Shown here piece by piece: positions 27,286 to 35,387 of a DNA stretch of 64,000 nt; position 1 is the first letter of the stretch; each line of letters opens with the position of its first letter. Source of the DNA: Pedobacter kyonggii (GTDB taxonomy: Bacteria; Bacteroidota; Bacteroidia; Sphingobacteriales; Sphingobacteriaceae); the NCBI RefSeq assembly GCF_004310665.1, contig NZ_SIXF01000007.1:62001-126000 (forward strand), in the 5' to 3' direction. Position numbers and translations under genes: made by a program. The notes below the pieces were generated by a model. It made no database searches. It saw nothing but the letters and a program-made list of their open reading frames with translations, and was not told the DNA's origin.

Positions 27286-28614
27286 TTAAAATATTACGGC
27301 TTCGGTCATTTTTGAAACCGGAGTGCACTTCTTCCTTAAAATGGATGTGTCTGCGCTTATTTTAGATTCTGGGACTTTATTAACCAGCTGGTAACGGGAA
27401 ACAAATTTTTCCATAAGCGGGGCCATATCTTCACTTACTTTGGTGTCCAGTACCTTAGCATATAGTTGTGTGGTGCGTACATTGGTATGTCCAAGCATTT
27501 TAGACACGCTTTCGATGGGTACGCCATTCAATAAAGTTACCGTAGTCCCAAAAGTCCGTTTGGCTATCCTGTTACCCAACGTTTTATTAACGCCTGAAAG
27601 CGCCGCAATTTCAACCAAATATTCGTTCATCTTTTGATTGCTCGAAATTGGTAAAGCCCTGTTGTTATGGAGGCAATATGGGTGATCTTTGTACTTATCA
27701 AGTATGCTTGCCACTATTGGCAGCAGGGGTATTGCTGCCCTTGTATCTGTTTTTTTCCGGTAGGTAAATATCCAACGTTCTCCATCTACCCCAATACCAA
27801 TGTCTGCAAGTTTAAGTTTTTGAACATCCGCATAGGAAAGTCCGGTATAACAACTGAACAGAAAAAAGTCACGTACCTGCGATAACCTTGCGGTAGTGAA
27901 CTGCTTTTCAGTAATCTTCTGCAATTCATCAGCAGTCAGAAATTCCCGATGCACAGGTTTAGATTTTAGCGTATGGCCAAAGAAGGGATCAGTGCTGATC
28001 CATTTATATCTGCGGCAGATGCTAACGATCTTTTTGAGATTTTTAATGTGTTTGTTTGCGGTATTGGTGTCGTTTTCCTTCACCGTATGCAGGTAGAAGT
28101 CAAAGCCGTCAATAAACTCGTGGTCTATGCGTTTTAAGTTAAAGTCCGCTCTGCCATATTTAGCGGTAACATAATCCGCTACATGCCTTTCCAGCACCTC
28201 AAATCTTCTAAGAGTTCCGGGTGCATATTCTTCTTTATCCACCAATGCCTTCATCTTGGTATTGTGGAGTTTTATGGCTTCCAGTATGGTGTGTGCCTTT
28301 TCTTCTTTGCCAAGGAATTTGCATTTTATACTATCTGCCGTTATTTCGGCTCCGTCCACACTTAGCTGGCTATGTGCTGCATAAACTTCCGCTTTTATGT
28401 TTTCCAGATATGCATTCAGGGTTTTGACATCTTCCTTTGTACCAATGACTTTTCCGGCTTTTGCATTCCATCGTTCCGGTTCGCAATTCCTGCTTGTTGA
28501 CATTTCCGCACCAACCCCGTCTACTGTAATTCTTAAAAAGATAAAGTAAACAGCCCCTTTTGTGTAGTTTTTTGGCTTTTTCAAGAAGAAAAGCACGCTA
28601 AAATTAGTTTTCAT
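27286..28614 (-). CDS. Tyrosine recombinase (Bacteroidota integrase type)
   Basis: A 442-residue integrase with start at 28614 ('MKTNFSVLFFLKKPKNYTKG'); the frame extends to 28662. It has the arm-binding domain, the SAM-like core-binding domain (about residues 105-205) and the catalytic domain. The nucleophile is the Tyr of 'TTQLYAKVLD', with His in 'SKMLGHTNV'. The Arg I position is Ser in 'SCYTGLSYADV', as in known Bacteroides integrases. The usual 'HLARHTFATT' box, however, reads 'NRIAKRTFGTT', so the His-x-x-Arg pair is Arg-x-x-Lys. The protein is otherwise intact. It lies beside tRNA-Lys, suggesting the remnant or the end of an integrative element. Activity is uncertain. Confidence 0.9.
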   Translation of the reverse strand: MKTNFSVLFFLKKPKNYTKGAVYFIFLRITVDGVGAEMSTSRNCEPERWNAKAGKVIGTKEDVKTLNAYLENIKAEVYAAHSQLSVDGAEITADSIKCKFLGKEEKAHTILEAIKLHNTKMKALVDKEEYAPGTLRRFEVLERHVADYVTAKYGRADFNLKRIDHEFIDGFDFYLHTVKENDTNTANKHIKNLKKIVSICRRYKWISTDPFFGHTLKSKPVHREFLTADELQKITEKQFTTARLSQVRDFFLFSCYTGLSYADVQKLKLADIGIGVDGERWIFTYRKKTDTRAAIPLLPIVASILDKYKDHPYCLHNNRALPISSNQKMNEYLVEIAALSGVNKTLGNRIAKRTFGTTVTLLNGVPIESVSKMLGHTNVRTTQLYAKVLDTKVSEDMAPLMEKFVSRYQLVNKVPESKISADTSILRKKCTPVSKMTEAVIF

Positions 28615-28805
28615 AACGATAACATTAAGGTTAAACAAAAATAGCTTTGCAGTTTCATTCATACAAGATGTTCATCTATTAAACTAGTTGATTATCAATG
28701 CATTAATACGAATTAGGGGAGTTTGATATTATAAAGAACGACGCACCGAATGACGCACATTTTATATGCGATTTCGTGCATATTTTGGTATAACCCGTAA
28801 AAGCA
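28615..28805. other. Integrase upstream region, candidate att region
   Basis: This holds repeated ACGACGCACC / ATGACGCACA words and the palindrome ATGCGATTTCGTGCAT near 28767-28782, next to the recombinase gene and the tRNA. Such repeats often bind the recombinase or a directionality factor. No second att copy was found. Confidence 0.35.
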
Positions 28806-28838
28806 AAAACCCTGCAATCATTTGATTTGCAGGGTTTT
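28806..28838 (-). terminator. Terminator of tRNA-Lys
   Basis: Perfect 12-bp stem AAAACCCTGCAA / TTGCAGGGTTTT with a nine-base loop. Read on the minus strand it lies about 25 bases downstream of the tRNA and ends in T-rich sequence. Confidence 0.8.
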
Positions 28839-28862
28839 ATTACTCTTTGATATTGTTTCTTG

Positions 28863-28935
28863 TGATCCCGCTGGGATTCGAACCCAGGACCACTACATTA
28901 AAAGTGTAATGCTCTACCAGCTGAGCTACGGAATC
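28863..28935 (-). tRNA. tRNA-Lys (anticodon TTT)
   Basis: Read on the minus strand, a full cloverleaf: acceptor GATTCCG/CGGGATC with one T-G pair and discriminator A, D-arm GCTCAGCTGGTAGAGC, anticodon stem TTACA/TGTAG with loop CTTTTAA (anticodon TTT), and T-arm CTGGGTTCGAATCCCAG. CCA is not encoded. The recombinase gene lies just downstream of its 3' end, a usual integration target arrangement. Confidence 0.96.
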
Positions 28936-29126
28936 ATTTCCCTTTGTTTAAGGAGGTGCAAATATAGGGATTTATCCTTTTCTTGCAAATATTTTTTGAA
29001 AATGTTTTTATTGTTTTTTAGTTCATGTAAAATTGGCGCTTCTAACTGGTTGATTTTAAATTTTGTAAGCCCTGAAAGAATTTTAAAATTTATTTTAAAT
29101 GGAGCAACATTTTCTCAAATCATTGC

Positions 29127-29825
29127 CTATTCACTCGCTTTTGGGATAAAATTGAGAAAAGACTGAAATTGCGCCTTGTGTTTGTTTTTATCCAGTTTAA
29201 AATAAAAGGCCCCTCGGCGCGAACTTGATTTGTCCTTGTCGGCTTGTTTAATTAACAATCCACTGGCTGTAATCTTGCGGATAAAGTTCCGGTTATCTAT
29301 CGGCGAATCGTAAACCTGCTCGTATAAAGCCTGCAACTGCGGTATGGTAAAACGTTTTGGCAAAAGTTCAAATAAAATAGGGTGGAGAGCTGCCTGATAA
29401 CGGATTTTATCCATCGCGGCCTTAACCATCATATCGTGGTCGAAAATTAATTCGGGAACTTCTTTTAGTTTAAACCACTCGGCATGGTACTGATCATTGA
29501 TCTGTTTACTGTATTTATTAATATCAATAAGTGCAAAGTAGACTACTGAAACCGTACGTTCGATAGGATCGCGATCCGGACTACCATAAGCATGAAGTTG
29601 CTCCAGGTAAACATCGTGCAATCCTGTTAATTCCAATAAAATTCTTTTGGCTGCACCATCAAGATCTTCATGTTCACCGATAAAACCACCCATCAAACTC
29701 CACTTATCTTTTACGGGTTCTATTGCCCTTTTTATTACCAAAAGTTTTAGCTGATCGCCGTCATAACCAAAAATAATGCAGTCTACTGCAACAAGAACAG
29801 GTTTTTGATTTAAATATTTTCCCAT
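29127..29825 (-). CDS. Nudix-fold transcriptional regulator (NrtR/AraR-like)
   Basis: A 232-residue protein with an N-terminal Nudix domain and a C-terminal winged helix ('FTIPQLQALYEQVYDSPIDN', 'FIRKITASGLL'). The Nudix box reads GFIGEHEDLDGAAKRILLEL then TGL: the spacing is right, but two of the catalytic glutamates are replaced (Arg-Glu becomes Arg-Ile, Glu-Glu becomes Glu-Leu). It should therefore bind, not hydrolyse, a ligand. Related Bacteroidota proteins such as AraR of Bacteroides thetaiotaomicron are sugar-responsive repressors. The gene starts one base after the HAD gene stop and lies close to an aldose epimerase, so a sugar effector is likely. The specific sugar is unknown. Confidence 0.87.
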   Translation of the reverse strand: MGKYLNQKPVLVAVDCIIFGYDGDQLKLLVIKRAIEPVKDKWSLMGGFIGEHEDLDGAAKRILLELTGLHDVYLEQLHAYGSPDRDPIERTVSVVYFALIDINKYSKQINDQYHAEWFKLKEVPELIFDHDMMVKAAMDKIRYQAALHPILFELLPKRFTIPQLQALYEQVYDSPIDNRNFIRKITASGLLIKQADKDKSSSRRGAFYFKLDKNKHKAQFQSFLNFIPKASE

Positions 29826-29826
29826 G

Positions 29827-30498
29827 TTAAAATAGCGTATTTAATTTAGCATCGTTATAATCTGTAATATAACCCAAGATATTCGGATAACCTTCAAATT
29901 CTTCGATAGTATGTGTTGTGGTTAATACAATACAAGGCATACCTGCATTTAAAGCCGATTCTACACCCTTTGGTGCATCTTCGAAAACCAGGCAATCTGC
30001 CGGTGCAATATTTAATGCTGCCGCTGCCTTTAAAAAAGTTTCGGGGTCTGGTTTGCTTGTTTTTACATCATCTGCACTCACTATTGCATCCAGATAACGA
30101 CGGATATGCAATCCATCTACTACAAAATCTATATTAAAAGGTATCGCAGCAGATCCGATCGCCATTGGAATGTTGGCCTCTTTTGTGCGTTCCAAAAAAG
30201 GATCCAGTCCTTCAATCAGCGCTAAATGCGGCATGTAGCCTTCCTGATAACGCTTTTCTTTATCAATAGAAAGACGTTCAATTTCCTCGGCGTTAAATTT
30301 ATCTTTTCCGAAAACGCGTTCTAAAACTTCGTGGTTTTTACCATACATTTCCTTTTTCACCTTTTCGTAATCAAGTTGGGCACCTAAATCTTCTGTCATG
30401 ATGCTGTACCAGGCTAAGGTATGGTATTCCATATCGTTAATCATAGTGCCGTTCAAATCAAAAAGAAAAGCCTTTGGCTTGAAATTTAAATTATGCAT
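29827..30498 (-). CDS. HAD-family beta-phosphoglucomutase-like protein
   Basis: A 223-residue HAD subfamily IA protein with an alpha-helical cap. Motif I is 'FLFDLNGTMINDMEYH': the nucleophile Asp is present, but the second Asp of the usual DxD is Asn. Motif II is 'MAIGSAA' (Ser), motif III the Lys of 'TSKPDPETFLKAA', motif IV 'CLVFEDAPKGVESALNAGM'. The second Asp is the general acid/base in beta-phosphoglucomutase, so turnover may be altered or the substrate different. It is the first gene of the pair with the Nudix regulator and is divergent from the epimerase. Substrate unknown; a hexose or pentose phosphate is plausible. Confidence 0.88.
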   Translation of the reverse strand: MHNLNFKPKAFLFDLNGTMINDMEYHTLAWYSIMTEDLGAQLDYEKVKKEMYGKNHEVLERVFGKDKFNAEEIERLSIDKEKRYQEGYMPHLALIEGLDPFLERTKEANIPMAIGSAAIPFNIDFVVDGLHIRRYLDAIVSADDVKTSKPDPETFLKAAAALNIAPADCLVFEDAPKGVESALNAGMPCIVLTTTHTIEEFEGYPNILGYITDYNDAKLNTLF

Positions 30499-30570
30499 AT
30501 GGCTGCTAAATTATGTGATTTTTTTTACTGTTGAGAATCCTCACCGATATTATGAAAAAATAAGTATAAT

Positions 30571-30583
30571 CGTTACTTTAACG
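30571..30583. promoter_or_regulatory. Candidate operator CGTTA-CTT-TAACG
   Basis: A 13-base inverted repeat with a three-base spacer lies in the divergent region between the HAD/Nudix operon and the epimerase leader, with an overlapping TTAACGTTAA palindrome at 30578-30587. Its position suits a binding site for the Nudix-fold regulator controlling both directions. This is inferred from symmetry and location only. Confidence 0.4.
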
Positions 30584-30628
30584 TTAATAATTTTTTCCTA
30601 CATTAGCCTTAACCAAAAATAAATCAAT

Positions 30629-30691
30629 ATGAAGCCGTTTCTGATTTTGTGTGCAATTGCAGGTCTGCTTCCTCAAATTTTTAATCCATGA
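30629..30691 (+). CDS. Leader peptide overlapping the epimerase start
   Basis: An ATG at 30629 opens a 20-residue hydrophobic peptide (MKPFLILCAIAGLLPQIFNP). Its TGA at 30689-30691 overlaps the epimerase ATG at 30688 as ATGA, so ribosomes finishing the leader could restart on the epimerase. It looks like a signal-peptide-like stub and could serve in translational coupling. It may also be a chance frame: it is short and unsupported by homology. Confidence 0.35.
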   Translation: MKPFLILCAIAGLLPQIFNP

Positions 30692-31839
30692 AAAAAAAAA
30701 TTCTTAAGGCTTTGCCCTTCGCTACATTGTGTTTAGCTGTAGCTTTTACTTCCTGTAACCAAAAATCAGATAAAGGGACACAAACAACCGAGCAAACTGA
30801 TTCGTCAAAATACACCACAACTATTGATGGTAAAAGTGTGAAACTTTATACTTTAAAAAATAAGCAGGGCGCTTCGGTTTCTATTACCAATTACGGAGGT
30901 AGGGTCGTATCGCTTTTAGTTCCAGATAAAAACAACAAGTTAACTGATGTAGTTTTAGGCTATGATAGTGTGGGGACTTATCGCAAAAGAGGTGAGCCAT
31001 TTTTTGGTGCCTTAATTGGTAGATATGGAAACCGCATTGGTAAAGGTAAATTTACGCTGGAAGGAAAAGAATATACTTTACAGCTTAACGATGGTGTTAA
31101 TACCCTGCACGGTGGTACCGATGGTTTTTTCTCGAAAGTTTGGGATGCTAAACAATTAGATGGACAAAAATTGGAGTTGAGCTATGTCTCAAATGATGGC
31201 GAAGCAGGTTATCCAGGAAAATTAGATGTGAAGGTAACTTATACCTTAACTGATGATAATGCTTTACAGATTGATTATTTAGCTACGACAGATAAAACGA
31301 CTGTTGTAAATTTAACCAATCATGCTTATTTCAACCTAAATGGTGAGGGAAACAACACGATTTTGGACCATGAATTAACGATTGATGCAAATGCCTACAC
31401 ACCAGTAGATTCTACGCTTATTCCCACAGGTAAATTAACTCCTGTAGCTGGAACAGCATTTGATTTTAACAAAGCGAAAACCATCGGAAAATCGATCGAT
31501 GAAAATGATCAGCAGTTAAAGTTCGGCAAAGGTTACGATCATAATTTTGTATTGACCCACCATGATGGCAAAACGGCTATTGCAACCGTTAAAAGTCCGG
31601 TTACAGGAATAACAATGGAAGTTTATACTGTTGAACCGGGCTTACAGTTTTATAGTGGCAATTTCTTAACAGGTGCTGATAAAGACGGTAAAGGTGGTAA
31701 ATCATATCCACACCGTTCTGCTTTTTGCTTAGAAACACAACATTTTCCTGATGCGCCAAATCATGCAAATTTTGCATCGACAGTGCTTAAGCCAGGAGAA
31801 ACTTATAAAACGAGTACTACTTATAAGTTTTTGAAATAA
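30688..31839 (+). CDS. Secreted aldose 1-epimerase lipoprotein
   Basis: A 383-residue galactose mutarotase-family protein carrying a lipoprotein signal (lipobox FTSC, Cys near residue 24). Family motifs are 'SITNYGGRVVSLLVPD', 'GALIGRYGNRIGKGKF', 'GVNTLHGGTDGF', the catalytic His of 'LTNHAYFNLNG' and the catalytic Glu of 'FCLETQHFPDAPNH'. It interconverts alpha and beta anomers of aldoses in the periplasm. The neighbouring Nudix regulator and HAD gene suggest one sugar regulon. A hairpin terminator follows. Full length; start chosen for the signal peptide and the ATGA overlap with the leader peptide. Confidence 0.93.
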   Translation: MKKKILKALPFATLCLAVAFTSCNQKSDKGTQTTEQTDSSKYTTTIDGKSVKLYTLKNKQGASVSITNYGGRVVSLLVPDKNNKLTDVVLGYDSVGTYRKRGEPFFGALIGRYGNRIGKGKFTLEGKEYTLQLNDGVNTLHGGTDGFFSKVWDAKQLDGQKLELSYVSNDGEAGYPGKLDVKVTYTLTDDNALQIDYLATTDKTTVVNLTNHAYFNLNGEGNNTILDHELTIDANAYTPVDSTLIPTGKLTPVAGTAFDFNKAKTIGKSIDENDQQLKFGKGYDHNFVLTHHDGKTAIATVKSPVTGITMEVYTVEPGLQFYSGNFLTGADKDGKGGKSYPHRSAFCLETQHFPDAPNHANFASTVLKPGETYKTSTTYKFLK

Positions 31840-31884
31840 CAATGCTTCAGAAAATTGACTAAGATCATTTATTAGATTTCAAAC

Positions 31885-31917
31885 AAAAAAAGCAAGACTA
31901 GAAGTCTTGCTTTTTTT
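31885..31917. terminator. Bidirectional terminator
   Basis: AGCAAGAC / GTCTTGCT stem (31891-31898 and 31904-31911) with an A-run on the left and a T-run on the right, placed between the convergent epimerase and L-lactate dehydrogenase genes. Confidence 0.88.
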
Positions 31918-31941
31918 GTTTATTTTATTTGCTATTCGGCT

Positions 31942-33111
31942 TTAAGGGTTTAATAACCGATCAGGAAATTGCGTAATTTTCTCAATGGTTAATTGTTGCA
32001 TGATCTGGTATAAATGAGTTTTGAACATATTGATGGTATGATCGCCTCCTTCATTACCTAAGGCGCCAACTCCATACATAAAAGGCCGGCCCATAAAGTT
32101 GAATTCAGATCCAACGGCATGCGCTCTTGCTAAATCGACGCCTGAACGGATACCACCATCTAACATGATCTTTAATTTTGATTTGTATAGTGGATTGTTC
32201 GCCAATTTGATCAGTGAATTGATTGAGGATTCACCTGCATCGATTTGTCTGCCGCCGTGATTGGAAACAATCACACCATCGGCACCAATTTGGATAGCAG
32301 CCTGCATATCTTCATCAGTCGCGATTCCCTTCAGTACTAAAGGTCCTTTCCAAAGATTACGAATGGCAGAAACCTTTTCAATATCAACCTTACCGGTAAA
32401 TGTTTTGTTCATGAACTGTCCCAGTTGCGACATGTCCATTCCTTTTTCCATGTAAGGCTTTAAGGTAGCAAACGATGGAATTCCATGTTGTAGGGTTTTA
32501 ATGCCCCATAGCGGACGGGCAAAAGCCTGTAGAATATTATTGATTGACATTTTTGGTGGAATGGATAAACCACTCTTAATTTCTTTATATCGTAAACCAA
32601 ATGCAGGCACATCTACCAGAACAACTAATACCGGGCATTCAACAGCTTTTAAGCGATTTAAGATATCATCTCTCAAGCTATTCTCCGTAGGGTGGTACAA
32701 TTGAAACCATGCTTTTCCTTCAGATACTTCGGCAATTCGTTCGATACTACTGGTAGATACGGTGCTTAAGGTATAAGGAATATCGGCTTTAGCGGCAGCC
32801 TTAGCTAAAATTTCGGGTGCATTAGGCCACATCAAACCTTGCAAACCAATAGGAGATACCCCAAATGGAGCGCTGTAACGACGGCCAAATAATTCGACCG
32901 ACATGTCGATATCTCCACCAACACGTAAGTAATTCGGTTTAAGGTAAATATTATCGAAGTCGCTCTCGTTTCTCGATAAATTAAGACCTTCATTACAACC
33001 ACCCTCCAGATAGTCAAAAGCAAATTTAGGAATCCTTGATTTTGCCCTTTTTCTTAAGTCGGCTACAGAAGGGAATTGAGGATTGTAAGGGAATGTAATT
33101 TTTTTACTCAT
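31942..33111 (-). CDS. FMN-dependent L-lactate dehydrogenase (alpha-hydroxy acid oxidase)
   Basis: A 389-residue member of the FMN alpha-hydroxy acid dehydrogenase family (LldD-type). The active-site His/Arg motif is 'VIVSNHGGRQIDAGESS', and FMN contacts include 'FGVSPIGLQGLMWP', 'WFQLY' and the phosphate-binding 'MLDGGIRSGVDL' and 'GRPFMYGVGA' loops. No signal peptide, so cytoplasmic and probably membrane-associated, passing electrons to the quinone pool. It ends the minus-strand sugar-acid operon. Since the FAH-family hydrolase upstream should release L-lactate from a fucose-derived diketo acid, this enzyme would turn it to pyruvate. Lactate specificity is an inference. Confidence 0.9.
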   Translation of the reverse strand: MSKKITFPYNPQFPSVADLRKRAKSRIPKFAFDYLEGGCNEGLNLSRNESDFDNIYLKPNYLRVGGDIDMSVELFGRRYSAPFGVSPIGLQGLMWPNAPEILAKAAAKADIPYTLSTVSTSSIERIAEVSEGKAWFQLYHPTENSLRDDILNRLKAVECPVLVVLVDVPAFGLRYKEIKSGLSIPPKMSINNILQAFARPLWGIKTLQHGIPSFATLKPYMEKGMDMSQLGQFMNKTFTGKVDIEKVSAIRNLWKGPLVLKGIATDEDMQAAIQIGADGVIVSNHGGRQIDAGESSINSLIKLANNPLYKSKLKIMLDGGIRSGVDLARAHAVGSEFNFMGRPFMYGVGALGNEGGDHTINMFKTHLYQIMQQLTIEKITQFPDRLLNP

Positions 33112-33231
33112 ATTTAAATATTGTGATGGTCAGATTCTATTTTAGAAAGCGAAAACTAATATTTTATATTATATTTTCCATCCTGCTCTATCTGCTATTT
33201 TCTATTTATCGTTTTATGTTGGAATTTGTTT

Positions 33232-33320
33232 GCGCTCGTTTCCAAACGAGTGCATAAATAGCAAAACGATTATATCGTTATAAACGATAAAATATTCAAC
33301 GCTCGTTGGAAATGAGCGTT
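33232..33320. repeat. Pair of NRGA-loop hairpins
   Basis: GCGCTCGTT-TCCA-AACGAGTGC (33232-33253, one wobble) and AACGCTCGTT-GGA-AATGAGCGTT (33298-33320, one wobble) flank a third small hairpin AACGAT-TAT-ATCGTT (33265-33279). They lie in the gap between the lactonase and lactate dehydrogenase genes and belong to the hairpin family described in the findings. Confidence 0.75.
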
Positions 33321-33335
33321 AGCGCGTTTATAAAA

Positions 33336-34157
33336 CTATACCTTGTAAAATGCCTTCGCATTATCATTAAAAATCAATTTCTGTTCTGCTGATGAAAATT
33401 GTTCCGCATACTTATAAACTAAATTAAACCAATCCTCGTATGGGCGACTGATCAGCATTACCGGCCAATCACTGCCGTACATGATTCTTTCTGTACCAAA
33501 ATGTTCAAACACCACATCAAAACAGTTAAAAAGCTCTTTTTCAGTCCAGTTTTTCCAATCAGCCTCGGCCAATAAGCCAGAAACTTTGCAGCTTACATTT
33601 GGATTTGAAGCTAAGGTTTTAATATTTGCAGACCATGATTTCAAATCCTGGCTTTTCACATCCGGTTTGCCGCAATGGTCTAATACAAATGGTTGGTCGG
33701 GGATCTGATCAACCATTTTGGTGATATCAGCTAACTGATTGTGGTAACACAATAAATCGTAAGTGTAACTGTATTTTTTTAAAAGATTAATGCCTGCAAT
33801 AAACTTTTTGTTCAGGATAAAATCGGCATTTTCAGCTTGTAAAACATGTCGCCAACCCTTAATCTTCTTAAAATTACTCCAGTAAGTTAAACGCCCGTCT
33901 AAATTTGGATCGAGTAAATCTACCCATCCCACAATTCCCTTTACAATTTCATTTTGTTCTGCCAGCGATAACAAGAAATGGTTTTCCTCTTCCGATTGGC
34001 TGGCCTGCACAGCAATACATCCCGTAATTTGAAGATCGTTATATACGGCTATAAGATCTTTCGGAGAAAAATCATTACGGATGGCAAACATATCTTCATT
34101 TATCCAGCTATCTCTAACCGGATCGAAATTCCAAAAATGTACGTGTGTATCAATCAT
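33336..34157 (-). CDS. Amidohydrolase family lactonase (L-fuconolactonase-like)
   Basis: A 273-residue amidohydrolase-2 TIM-barrel protein. It begins with the metal/substrate motif 'MIDTHVHFWNFDP', and has 'FVLDHCGKPDV' (His) and 'RIMYGSDWPVMLIS' with the conserved Asp. Close families are L-fucono-1,5-lactonase and L-rhamnono-lactonase. Position in the operon between a fucose-type mutarotase and the lactate dehydrogenase supports L-fuconolactone (or L-galactonolactone) as substrate. It opens the lactone from sugar oxidation to the free aldonic acid. Cytoplasmic. The gap to the mutarotase is 11 bases. Confidence 0.88.
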   Translation of the reverse strand: MIDTHVHFWNFDPVRDSWINEDMFAIRNDFSPKDLIAVYNDLQITGCIAVQASQSEEENHFLLSLAEQNEIVKGIVGWVDLLDPNLDGRLTYWSNFKKIKGWRHVLQAENADFILNKKFIAGINLLKKYSYTYDLLCYHNQLADITKMVDQIPDQPFVLDHCGKPDVKSQDLKSWSANIKTLASNPNVSCKVSGLLAEADWKNWTEKELFNCFDVVFEHFGTERIMYGSDWPVMLISRPYEDWFNLVYKYAEQFSSAEQKLIFNDNAKAFYKV

Positions 34158-34168
34158 AAAAAAAGCAA

Positions 34169-34498
34169 TTAAAGTTTAAATATCTGATCCATTAAGATCC
34201 ATTTTTCTCCTGGTTTCGAACCTGGTATTGCCTGCTGAAATTTCCACATCAGATTTTCCCATTCCTGCACTTTTGGATTAGCCAAGTCGGCTTTCGATTT
34301 TTCCTCAAAAGAAAAGCTTTCATTCACTTCCATAATCATAAACAGCCTGTTTCCTAATAAATAGATTTCCAGATCATCAATGCCAGAAGAAGTAATGCTT
34401 TCTTTAATCTCGGGCCAAACCGATTGATGGTACTGCTTATACGCTTCTATCAGCTTTTCATCATTTACAAGATCGAGTGTTAAACAGTATCTTTTCAT
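34169..34498 (-). CDS. L-fucose/L-rhamnose mutarotase (RhaM family)
   Basis: A 109-residue L-rhamnose mutarotase-family protein (DUF718), with start taken at 34498 ('MKRYCLTLDLVNDEKLIEAY') because it follows the upstream stop by one base; the frame extends to 34510. Typical elements are 'YHQSVWPEIKESITSSGIDD' containing the catalytic His, 'DLEIYLLGNRLFMIME' and 'WENLMWKFQQ'. It interconverts anomers of the 6-deoxyhexose before oxidation. In this operon L-fucose is the most likely substrate. Confidence 0.88.
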   Translation of the reverse strand: MKRYCLTLDLVNDEKLIEAYKQYHQSVWPEIKESITSSGIDDLEIYLLGNRLFMIMEVNESFSFEEKSKADLANPKVQEWENLMWKFQQAIPGSKPGEKWILMDQIFKL

Positions 34499-34499
34499 A

Positions 34500-35354
34500 T
34501 TAATTCCCACTGTAGGCTTTAACAGTTTGCTTGCTCGAGCCTAAGCCATCAATACCCAATTCTACCACATCACCGGCTTTTAAATACCAAGGTTCAGGTT
34601 TTTGACCTAAACCTACACCAGCAGGCGTTCCAGTCGTAATTACATCACCTGGTAAAAGCGTCATAAACTGACTGATGTAGGCAATCATAAACGGAACATT
34701 AAAAATCAGGTTTGAGGTATTGCCATCTTGCAAGGTTTTTCCGTTCACCGTTAACCAAAGGCGAAGATTGTGCACATCGGCAATTTCATCCTGAGTGGCG
34801 ATAAATGGTCCGATAGGCGCGAAAGTATCGCAGCTTTTTCCTTTTACCCATTGTCCGTTTCTTTCGATCTGGAACTCGCGCTCACTATAATCGTTATGCA
34901 AAACATAACCAGCAATGTGGTCTAAAGCGTTTTCTTCTGCAACATAACTTGCTTTTTTGCCGATTACAATCGCTAATTCAACTTCCCAATCGGTTTTTTT
35001 ACTGTTTTTTGGAATGATCAGATCATCGTTAGGTCCAACAATGGCTGAGGTAGCTTTGAAAAACAAAATGGGTTCTGATGGGATAGGAGCATTGGTTTCT
35101 GCCGCGTGGTCTTTATAGTTTAAGCCCACACAGATTATTTTTGAAGGACGGGCCAAAGCAGGGCCGAGGCGTACACCTTTATCAACCTGTGGTAAATCAG
35201 CCGATGCAATAGCAGCCTTTAATTTATCTAAACCATCACTACCAAAAAAATCTTCATTATAATCTTTAACCAATGCAGAAACATCGAAATAATTATCGTT
35301 TATAATTACCCCAGGTTTTTCAGCTCCGGCTTCGCCAAATCGTATTAATTTCAT
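34500..35354 (-). CDS. FAH-family hydrolase (diketo-deoxy-fuconate hydrolase-like)
   Basis: A 284-residue fumarylacetoacetate hydrolase-family protein with an N-terminal cap ('MKLIRFGEAGAEKPGVI') and the metal-binding core: 'CVGLNYKDHAAETN', 'PILFFK', 'DWEVELAIVIGK' with the acidic ligands, and 'GDVITTGTPAGVGLGQKPE'. In the oxidative L-fucose route a member of this family cuts 2,4-diketo-3-deoxy-L-fuconate to pyruvate and L-lactate. The adjacent SDR dehydrogenase and L-lactate dehydrogenase fit that role. Other diketo acids are possible. Cytoplasmic, full length, 33 bases after the SDR gene. Confidence 0.9.
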   Translation of the reverse strand: MKLIRFGEAGAEKPGVIINDNYFDVSALVKDYNEDFFGSDGLDKLKAAIASADLPQVDKGVRLGPALARPSKIICVGLNYKDHAAETNAPIPSEPILFFKATSAIVGPNDDLIIPKNSKKTDWEVELAIVIGKKASYVAEENALDHIAGYVLHNDYSEREFQIERNGQWVKGKSCDTFAPIGPFIATQDEIADVHNLRLWLTVNGKTLQDGNTSNLIFNVPFMIAYISQFMTLLPGDVITTGTPAGVGLGQKPEPWYLKAGDVVELGIDGLGSSKQTVKAYSGN

Positions 35355-35387
35355 TATAAAATTCTTTATTGTATTTGAAAATATTTA

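Noticed and set aside
27000-28860. Second copy of the tRNA-Lys 3' end as attachment site
   Set aside because: I searched by eye for the T-arm/acceptor sequence in the neighbouring gaps and found none.
28822-29166. 114-codon plus-strand frame
   Set aside because: Runs antisense through the tRNA-Lys gene, giving the familiar false 'DPAGIRTQD' type peptide.
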